DNA from: Actinomycetota bacterium
Lineage (GTDB): Bacteria > Actinomycetota > Acidimicrobiia > IMCC26256 > PALSA-610
Direction: 5' to 3'
Length of the DNA: 6,788 bases
Assembly (NCBI GenBank): GCA_030839105.1
Contig: JAUZEI010000010.1
Span: 1-6,788 of the forward strand
Below are positions 1 to 4,430 of the stretch, piece after piece (the stretch's first letter is position 1; each line of letters begins with the position of its first letter). Made by a program: the position numbers and the translations under genes. Under the pieces are notes generated by a model. The model was not told where the DNA came from. It saw only the letters and a list, made by a program, of their open reading frames with translations, and did no database searches.

Positions 1-74
1 TCGAGAACCGAGACCATCAGCTCGTGACCCGGCAGCTCCTGACCCGGACCGTCGACGACCGCGGTGCCGGTCAT
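1..74 (-). CDS. N-terminal fragment of an unidentified protein (runs off the window)
   Basis: An open frame on the minus strand starts at an ATG (74-72) and runs without a stop to the window edge, giving 24 codons. The peptide begins MTGTAVVDGPGQELPGHEL and continues MVSVL; I do not recognise a family from this. Codons are mostly G/C-ending, as in the neighbouring genes. The only ribosome-site candidate is a weak GAGGCGA about 6 nt before the ATG, so the start is uncertain and the frame stays open further upstream. It lies 165 nt downstream of the hydrolase stop on the same strand. It could belong to that operon or be a separate unit, since a near-palindrome lies in the gap at 200-215. Confidence 0.4.
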   Translation of the reverse strand, partial: MTGTAVVDGPGQELPGHELMVSVL

Positions 75-199
75 CCGGTTTCGCCTCGTCTCGAAATGCG
101 AGATGGCGAAGAACCGCCGGGAGCGGCGATGCGTGTCGCGTGCTCGGCGACCAACCCACGGTGCACTCGCCCATCGTCCACAGCGCCTGTCGCGGACGC

Positions 200-215
200 G
201 TGACGCGTGCGTTAC
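200..215. promoter_or_regulatory. 16-bp near-palindrome, candidate operator
   Basis: The sequence GTGACGCGTGCGTTAC has two 7-base arms around a central GT. Six of seven pairs are Watson-Crick and one is G opposite T. It lies in the 165-nt gap between the hydrolase stop (240) and the start of the partial gene (74), about 126 bp before that start. Size and symmetry fit a dimeric regulator site of the TetR or GntR kind, but no regulator gene is visible in the window. It partly overlaps two ACGCGT hexamers (196-201 and 203-208). It could equally be a chance GC-rich palindrome or a weak RNA stem after the hydrolase gene. Confidence 0.3.
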
Positions 216-239
216 ACCACTGTGCGCGACCTTCGCCAG

Positions 240-1052
240 TTACCGCGGCAGGAAGTCGAGCAGGAGTGCGTTCACCCGATCGGGCGCCTCCCACTGCATC
301 CAGTGTCCGGGACCCTCGACGCGCTCGTAGCGGAACGAGTTTGCGCAGTACTTGGACGACCCGCTCATCTGTTCCTCGAGCAAAGCGAAGTCGCCGCTGC
401 TCCACATACCCATGGTCGGCGCCTGCACGGGCGGGAGCTCCAGAGGCGGATCGATCAACGCCTGCGGCGGGATGTTGGCGCGGTACCAGTCGAGGCCCGG
501 CGTCAACGACTTGTCGCGCTGCAGATCGGAAATGACCGCATCGGTGTCGGGGTGCTGCGACCACTCGCGGAAGTTCGCCCAGTCGTTCATCGTGAGCCAC
601 TGCTCGGCGATGTCGCGGAACTGGAACAGCAGCATGTACCAGGATTTCTCGCGTTGCAGCATGCCCATACCCGAGAACGCCGTCGGATGACCGACCGACA
701 ACGCGACGAGATGATCGACGCGTTCCGGGGCGAACGATGCCGTCGCCCACGCGACCGCGGAACCCCAGTCGTGCCCGACGACGTGCGCGCGCTCGAGACC
801 GAGGTGGTCGAGGATCGCGGTCACGTCGATGGCGAGGAACGGGATCGAATACGCCGCGACGTCGGCCGGCTTGTCACTTGCGCCGTAGCCGCGTTGGTCG
901 GGAACGATCACCTGGAACCCGGCGTCGACCAACGCGGGAACCTGCTTCGACCACAGCCGTTTCGTGTCGGGAAAACCGTGCAACAAGACGACCGGGCGAC
1001 CGACTCCTTCCACCTGAACATCGAGTGTCACGCCACCGGAATCGATCTGCAT
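240..1052 (-). CDS. alpha/beta hydrolase, epoxide hydrolase type
   Basis: A 270-residue cytosolic alpha/beta-hydrolase. The pattern is that of epoxide hydrolases: HGFPDT (25-30) forms the oxyanion-hole region; the nucleophile elbow GHDWGS (93-98) carries an aspartate, D95, rather than serine; two tyrosines in the cap region, Y139 (SWYML) and Y190 (DWYRA), match the usual ring-opening tyrosines; D221 (SGDFALLEE) is the likely acid and H250 (GPGHWMQWEAPDRV) the base. In this family the aspartate attacks an epoxide to form an ester that water then cleaves to a diol. Haloalkane dehalogenases and fluoroacetate dehalogenases share the Asp nucleophile, but the cap tyrosines favour epoxide hydrolase. 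The substrate cannot be told. The ATG at 1052 is chosen over an upstream in-frame extension (to 1193) because AAGGGGG sits 5 nt before it and the extension is Arg/Gly-rich and would overlap the preceding gene. It follows the monooxygenase stop by 14 nt, so translational coupling is likely. Confidence 0.88.
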   Translation of the reverse strand: MQIDSGGVTLDVQVEGVGRPVVLLHGFPDTKRLWSKQVPALVDAGFQVIVPDQRGYGASDKPADVAAYSIPFLAIDVTAILDHLGLERAHVVGHDWGSAVAWATASFAPERVDHLVALSVGHPTAFSGMGMLQREKSWYMLLFQFRDIAEQWLTMNDWANFREWSQHPDTDAVISDLQRDKSLTPGLDWYRANIPPQALIDPPLELPPVQAPTMGMWSSGDFALLEEQMSGSSKYCANSFRYERVEGPGHWMQWEAPDRVNALLLDFLPR

Positions 1053-1057
1053 GCAGT

Positions 1058-1064
1058 CCCCCTT
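1058..1064 (-). promoter_or_regulatory. Shine-Dalgarno of the hydrolase gene
   Basis: AAGGGGG on the minus strand, with ACTGC between it and the ATG at 1052. It lies entirely within the 14-nt gap after the monooxygenase TGA (1069-1067). This fixes the hydrolase start and supports reading both genes from one message. Confidence 0.7.
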
Positions 1065-1066
1065 CG

Positions 1067-2485
1067 TCAACCGGCCACGATGGCCAACAACTCCTCGCGC
1101 GTCGGTGCGAACACCGGTTCCTCGCGCCAACCCGCGCCGAGCTCCACGACCTTGTCGAAGATGCCCGGCTCGGCGAGCACCTCTTCCGGACACGCGAGCA
1201 CGGCCGCGACCTTCAAGAAGGCACGAAAGACTTCGGGGTCCTTACCGGCCGCCGATTGGAGCGCCTGCGCGATCTCGTACTGCGGATCACCCGGGTCGTA
1301 GGCCTTGCCCTCGATTCCGGCGTCGATCTCCGCCAGCCGGTGGCGGTCGAAGTCGAGGGTCGCCCGGTAATACGGCTCGACGGTCGCCTCGGTGACTTCG
1401 TGCCAACGCTGGGCCAGCTCCATCGGGAAGTCGATGGACGCGACGCGCAACAGGTCACGCAACGCCACCGCATGCATGAAGCCGATCGACGCGCCGCGCC
1501 CGAGCGACGGGTTGGTGCACGCCCACGAGTCGGCGACCGCGAGCACCCCGGTTGCGACGGGCGAACCGTCGACGACGAACGTACGGTGCCGGTCCTCGAT
1601 CTTCGCCATGATCGCGACGTCATCGTCAAGAGGTTCGCCCTCGGCCCAGTGCGCGACCAACGGGAACGACCGCCAGGTGCGCATCCAGGTGTCGACGTCC
1701 TTCAGCCCGCGCATCGTCGCGTCCTTCGCGCTCGCGATGATTCCGAGACCCCACGTGCCGTTGTCGCATGGGAGCGTGAGCGTCGACACGGTTCCCCAGG
1801 GCATCAAGATGCCGCACATGAGCGGCGGGATCGTCCCGTCCGCGGAGCGGAAATGGCGTCCGTAGTACATGAAGCCGGAGTCCTCGAGCTCCTCTTCGGG
1901 CGCGCGCGCACCGATGGTGGTCAACATCGCAGGCAGCGACGAGCGCCGGCCGGCGGCGTCGACGACGAGATCGGCGCGCAGCTCCTCGCCCGCGTCGGTC
2001 CGAACACCGACGACGTGCGGAACGCCGTTCGTCGGCTCGCCGGCGGTGAGCAGCTCGGAGACGGTCACACCTCGGCGCACCTCGAGCCGGGGTGTGTTCG
2101 CACACGCGCGCGCGAGCGCGGACTCCATGACCGGACGACGGGCGGACACCATCGTGTACTCGTCGTCGGTGTCGCGGTACCCGGCGATCATCTCTTCGGG
2201 CACGAGGCGCATCGGGTTGTAGCGGATCGCACCCAACGCCTCGGCCTCGGCGACGACGTCCGGAAGCTCGGATTCGAGCAGCGCGCGAAAGCGCGGGGCG
2301 AAGAGGTGGATCATGCGAAATTGGTTGACCCCGCGCCGCTCCCAGCCGTTCCACGCTTCGTCGGGAGATTCGGGAGGGGGAGCGCCGTCCCGCTCCAACA
2401 CGGCGACGTCGTGCCCGTCACGCGCCAACAGCATGCCGCTGGTCAGTCCGCCGATCCCGCCGCCGATCACGACGATGCGTGCCAT
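1067..2485 (-). CDS. FAD-dependent monooxygenase-like oxidoreductase
   Basis: A 472-residue flavoprotein of the PHBH/squalene-epoxidase-like class. The N-terminal Rossmann motif IGGGIGG (7-13) is followed by the ribose-binding E31 (VLERDG). Further landmarks are SARRPVMESALARAC (114-128), the region that usually holds the helix after the flavin-contact arginine; DLVVDAAGRRSSLP (172-185), in the place of the family's DG motif; and ADSWACTNPSLGRGASIG (318-335), in the place of the GD...P..G.G motif, with D319, P326, G329 and G331 kept but the usual GDAAH wording lost. No signal peptide or membrane segment is evident. Such enzymes use FAD and NAD(P)H to insert one oxygen from O2, by hydroxylation or epoxidation; some relatives are halogenases or dehydrogenases, so the reaction is not settled. 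The ATG start has AAGGAG 6 nt upstream. It is the first large gene of a minus-strand operon with the epoxide-hydrolase-type gene 14 nt downstream, which suggests a joint degradation step. Confidence 0.85.
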   Translation of the reverse strand: MARIVVIGGGIGGLTSGMLLARDGHDVAVLERDGAPPPESPDEAWNGWERRGVNQFRMIHLFAPRFRALLESELPDVVAEAEALGAIRYNPMRLVPEEMIAGYRDTDDEYTMVSARRPVMESALARACANTPRLEVRRGVTVSELLTAGEPTNGVPHVVGVRTDAGEELRADLVVDAAGRRSSLPAMLTTIGARAPEEELEDSGFMYYGRHFRSADGTIPPLMCGILMPWGTVSTLTLPCDNGTWGLGIIASAKDATMRGLKDVDTWMRTWRSFPLVAHWAEGEPLDDDVAIMAKIEDRHRTFVVDGSPVATGVLAVADSWACTNPSLGRGASIGFMHAVALRDLLRVASIDFPMELAQRWHEVTEATVEPYYRATLDFDRHRLAEIDAGIEGKAYDPGDPQYEIAQALQSAAGKDPEVFRAFLKVAAVLACPEEVLAEPGIFDKVVELGAGWREEPVFAPTREELLAIVAG

Positions 2486-2491
2486 CGCGAG

Positions 2492-2497
2492 CTCCTT
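2492..2497 (-). promoter_or_regulatory. Shine-Dalgarno of the monooxygenase gene
   Basis: AAGGAG on the minus strand, 6 nt before the ATG at 2485. It is the strongest ribosome site in the window and contrasts with the plus-strand genes, which have none. Confidence 0.7.
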
Positions 2498-2508
2498 CCG
2501 CTCCCACG

Positions 2509-2514
2509 ACCCTA
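2509..2514 (-). promoter_or_regulatory. possible -10 element for the monooxygenase-hydrolase operon
   Basis: The hexamer TAGGGT on the minus strand (preceded by A) lies 23 nt before the monooxygenase ATG. Transcription starting about 7 nt downstream would give a short leader that still contains the AAGGAG site. The hexamer is the same as the one before rmuC. No good -35 is seen at 17 bp spacing (GCGACG). It overlaps the stop codon of the small ORF at 2512-2604, so if that ORF is real this may be fortuitous. Confidence 0.35.
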
Positions 2515-2604
2515 TCCCGGTAACTCTTCGCCGTCGCTGGTGCCGCGGATCTTCTCGTCGGCGAATTCCGGCAGGTCAAAGGGTGAATTCGGCGCCCGCC
2601 CCAT
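2512..2604 (-). CDS. candidate 30-residue acidic small ORF upstream of the monooxygenase
   Basis: An ATG-started frame of 30 codons ending in TAG lies between the divergent LemA-like gene and the monooxygenase, 26 nt before the monooxygenase ATG on the same strand. The peptide opens MGRAPNSPFDLPEF, continues ADEKIRG and ends EELPG, with seven acidic and three basic residues and no membrane segment. About three quarters of codons end in G or C, and a long run in the middle does so without exception, which resembles coding sequence. An in-frame stop lies 8 codons before the ATG, so it cannot be extended far. There is no good Shine-Dalgarno; an AGGA lies too far upstream (about 15 nt). It could be a small protein, a leader peptide, a remnant of a larger gene, or chance. 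I know no family for it. Confidence 0.33.
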   Translation of the reverse strand: MGRAPNSPFDLPEFADEKIRGTSDGEELPG

Positions 2605-2620
2605 GACCGATATGGCGGTC
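2605..2620. promoter_or_regulatory. short inverted repeat in the divergent promoter region
   Basis: GACCG and CGGTC form perfect 5-bp arms around ATATGG. The element sits 10 bp before the TAGCGT hexamer of the LemA-like gene, where a -35 or operator would lie, and directly before the ATG of the small minus-strand ORF. Its placement between divergent genes is suggestive, but 5-bp arms are common by chance in DNA of this composition. Confidence 0.22.
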
Positions 2621-2629
2621 CTGCACGAC

Positions 2630-2635
2630 TAGCGT
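2630..2635 (+). promoter_or_regulatory. -10-like hexamer of the LemA-like gene (leaderless start)
   Basis: TAGCGT ends 8 nt before the ATG at 2644, so transcription would begin at or next to the start codon. No Shine-Dalgarno precedes this ATG. No recognisable -35 is present at 17 bp spacing. Confidence 0.4.
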
Positions 2636-2643
2636 CTGATGCC

Positions 2644-3213
2644 ATGCACGTGCTGCGCGTCGTACGCGTGCTGCTTGCCGTCCTGATCGTGGCCGCCGTC
2701 GTGGGTGCCGGATCCTCGGTGCTCAGCGCGCGTCCCGATCTTCAGAAGGCCAAACGCAACGTCGACTCCTCGTGGTCGGTGCTTGCATCCCGCCTCGACC
2801 ATCGATACGAGCTGTTGTCGAAGGTCGACGACGGCCTGCGGCCCATTGCAGGTCCCGTACACGCACTCGTCGGCGATGTCGACGGCGCCCTCGCGCAGTG
2901 GCGCGACTCGCGCACGCACTCGGGAGTAGCCGCTCAGGTCGGTGCGGCGAACAATGTGGAGGCAGTCGCCCGCCGCCTCGTAGCCACCGCTTCCGCGTCG
3001 CCGCGGGTGCGCAACAGCGCCGCCGCGCTCACGGCCCTGAGCCCATTCCTCGCCGACACTGCGCGGGCCGACGCGGCAGCCGGGTTCAACCAGAACGTGG
3101 CCAGCTACGAACAGGAGCGGCGCGGACCCGCACGCACCCTGATCGCGTCCGTCCTCGGCGACGACTCGATCCCGATCCTCGACACCACCGCGATGCCATC
3201 GTCCGCGTCTTGA
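2644..3213 (+). CDS. LemA-like membrane-anchored helical protein
   Basis: A 189-residue protein with one hydrophobic segment at residues 5-22 after a short basic N-terminus (MHVLRVVR), then a helical domain predicted outside the cytoplasm or membrane-attached. Residues 34-60 contain NVDSSWSVLASRLDHRYELL, which lines up with the conserved LemA stretch (N-x-x-x-x-W followed by L..R..L), and the end, FNQNVASYEQERRGP (148-162) followed by ARTLIASVLG, resembles the LemA C-terminal YN..V..YN...L.A...G pattern. Length matches LemA proteins (about 180-200). The middle (residues 65-145) is Ala-rich and diverged. LemA proteins have no firmly established biochemical role. The ATG directly follows a -10-like hexamer, has no ribosome site, and suits a leaderless message. 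It is divergent from the monooxygenase operon, and two stem-loops follow its stop. The reverse-strand open frame over it is Arg/Gly-rich and lacks family features. Confidence 0.62.
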   Translation: MHVLRVVRVLLAVLIVAAVVGAGSSVLSARPDLQKAKRNVDSSWSVLASRLDHRYELLSKVDDGLRPIAGPVHALVGDVDGALAQWRDSRTHSGVAAQVGAANNVEAVARRLVATASASPRVRNSAAALTALSPFLADTARADAAAGFNQNVASYEQERRGPARTLIASVLGDDSIPILDTTAMPSSAS

Positions 3214-3240
3214 TCGCTGCGCGATGGCGCGGACCGCGCC
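3213..3240 (+). terminator. two adjacent stem-loops after the LemA-like gene
   Basis: Starting at the last base of the stop codon, ATCGC-TGC-GCGAT (3213-3225) is a perfect 5-bp stem with a 3-nt loop. It is immediately followed by GGCGCGG-A-CCGCGCC (3226-3240), a perfect palindrome with one central base, which as RNA would fold as a GC-only 5-bp stem with a 5-nt loop. GGCGCC (3241-3246), itself palindromic, comes next. No T-run follows, so this is not a classical intrinsic terminator; U-poor hairpin terminators have been proposed in actinobacteria. The position between a stop codon and the next promoter fits termination or 3'-end protection. Confidence 0.42.
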
Positions 3241-3274
3241 GGCGCCGACATGCGTGAGTGTCACACCCCCTCGT

Positions 3275-3280
3275 TAGGGT
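3275..3280 (+). promoter_or_regulatory. -10-like hexamer of rmuC (leaderless start)
   Basis: TAGGGT (in GTTAGGGT) ends 6 nt before the ATG at 3287, and no Shine-Dalgarno lies between. This fits an RNA beginning at or next to the start codon. The -35 region is weak. Confidence 0.45.
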
Positions 3281-3286
3281 CGACTC

Positions 3287-4408
3287 ATGGTCATCGGATT
3301 GCTACTCGGCGTGGTTTTCGGGCTCGTAGGAGGTTGCGGAGCGGGCGCCTACGCCGTGGCGGCCGCCCGCACCCGGAACCGGGTCCGGACACCGCCGCCT
3401 CCTGACACCAACGAGCTCGTGACACGCCTGCTCGAAGCCAATCGCACACTGCTCGAGCAGGAGCGACTGCGAGCCACGTCCGAGCTCGACGGCAAGAAGG
3501 GTCTCATCGATCAACAGCTCGTCTCGATGACGGGCGAGCTCGGCAAGGTGAACGAGCTCGTACGCGAGCTCGAACACGATCGGCACAAGGCCTTCGGCGA
3601 GCTCTCGAACGAGCTGAGGCGCCAGCACGAGGGCCTGAACGCCCTGTCCGAGCACACGCAACAGTTACGTGAAGCACTCGCCAACTCACGCGTGCGCGGT
3701 CAGTGGGGCGAACGCATGGCCGAGGACGTGCTGCGCCTCGCAGGTTTTCTCGAGGGCGTGAACTATCGCAAACAGGCGACCCTGGCGAGCGCCGGCCGGC
3801 CCGACTACACGTTCCTGTTGCCCAAGGGACTGTTGATGCACATGGACGTCAAGTTCCCGCTCGACAACTACGTCCGCCACCTCGAAGCCGACAACGACGT
3901 CGAGCGGGCGCGCTACCGCGATCAATTCCTGCGCGACGTACGGGACCGGGTGAAGGAGCTGAGGACCCGCGGCTACCTCGACGAGAGTGATGAAACCGTC
4001 GACTGTCTGTTGCTGTTCATCCCGAACGAGCAGGTCTACGGATTCATTCAGACCCACGACCGCGACGTGATCGACGACGCGATGCGGCACAAGATCGTGC
4101 TGTGCTCGCCGCTCACGCTGTACGCGATCCTCGCGGTGGTCCGCCAGGCCGTCGACAACTTCCGGCTCGAGCGCACCTCCAACGAGATCCTCGGTCTGTT
4201 GCGCGACTTCTCGCTGCAGTGGGAGAAATACTCGACGCAGCTCGACCGGGTGCAGCAGCGCTTCGACGGCGTCGCCAAGGAGTACTCCGCCCTGATGACG
4301 ACCCGCCATCGGGCCTTGCAGCGTCCACTCGACAAGATCGAGTCGTTGCGCCTCGAGGAACCGGCGCTCGTCGATCCCGAGATGGTGCCGTTCGCGCTCG
4401 AGGCGTAA
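3287..4408 (+). CDS. rmuC: RmuC-family DNA recombination protein
   Basis: A 373-residue RmuC homologue. Residues 2-27 form a Gly/Ala-rich hydrophobic N-terminal segment, likely a membrane anchor. Residues about 42-133 are a charged coiled coil (LLEQERLRATSELDGK and similar). The conserved core follows: GQWGE (138-142), GRPDYTFLLP (170-179), MDVKFPLDNY (186-195), ETVDCLLLFIPNEQVYGFI (236-254) and LCSPLTLYAIL (272-282); a second helical stretch covers about 300-350. E142, D173, D187 and K189 fit a PD-(D/E)xK nuclease arrangement, in line with the published prediction for this family. In E. coli, rmuC loss raises inversion at short inverted repeats, but the biochemical activity is not settled. 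It is shorter than the E. coli protein (about 475), mostly in the coiled coil. The ATG is supported by the adjacent TAGGGT. purK starts 22 nt after the stop, with its own -10-like hexamer in the gap. Confidence 0.92.
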   Translation: MVIGLLLGVVFGLVGGCGAGAYAVAAARTRNRVRTPPPPDTNELVTRLLEANRTLLEQERLRATSELDGKKGLIDQQLVSMTGELGKVNELVRELEHDRHKAFGELSNELRRQHEGLNALSEHTQQLREALANSRVRGQWGERMAEDVLRLAGFLEGVNYRKQATLASAGRPDYTFLLPKGLLMHMDVKFPLDNYVRHLEADNDVERARYRDQFLRDVRDRVKELRTRGYLDESDETVDCLLLFIPNEQVYGFIQTHDRDVIDDAMRHKIVLCSPLTLYAILAVVRQAVDNFRLERTSNEILGLLRDFSLQWEKYSTQLDRVQQRFDGVAKEYSALMTTRHRALQRPLDKIESLRLEEPALVDPEMVPFALEA

Positions 4409-4417
4409 GCCGATCAG

Positions 4418-4423
4418 TATCGT
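4418..4423 (+). promoter_or_regulatory. -10-like hexamer of purK (leaderless start)
   Basis: TATCGT ends 7 nt before the GTG at 4431, within the 22-nt gap after rmuC. No Shine-Dalgarno is present between rmuC and purK. purK may therefore have its own leaderless transcript whose upstream promoter bases lie inside the end of rmuC. Confidence 0.42.
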
Positions 4424-4430
4424 TCCCCGC

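Noticed and set aside
196..208. Tandem ACGCGT hexamers as a repeat element
   Set aside because: Only two copies in a GC-rich region, and the second lies largely inside the better near-palindrome at 200-215.
1053..1193. N-terminal extension of the hydrolase to 1193
   Set aside because: The extra 47 residues are Arg/Gly-rich, would overlap the monooxygenase end in another frame, and a strong Shine-Dalgarno marks the ATG at 1052.
207..1301. 364-residue plus-strand open frame across the hydrolase
   Set aside because: Antisense shadow of the hydrolase, which has all catalytic motifs, a ribosome site and operon context.
2549..2579. TTGACC (minus strand, 2574-2579) with GAAGAT as a promoter for the monooxygenase
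   Set aside because: The -35 match is good, but the spacer is 19 bp and the -10 match is poor; the TTGACC also falls in Phe-Asp-Leu codons of the small ORF.
2563..2590. Two GAATTC hexamers spaced 22 bp apart in the divergent gap
   Set aside because: About two helical turns apart, but short and explained by ordinary codons (AAT TCA and GAA TTC) if the small ORF is real; no further copies noticed.
737..2632. 631-residue plus-strand open frame across the monooxygenase
   Set aside because: Arg/Pro/Gly-rich with no family motifs; it is the antisense shadow of a clear FAD enzyme, as expected in high-GC DNA.
2629..3264. 211-residue minus-strand open frame opposite the LemA-like gene
   Set aside because: No hydrophobic segment or family pattern, whereas the plus-strand frame has a membrane anchor and LemA-like motifs.
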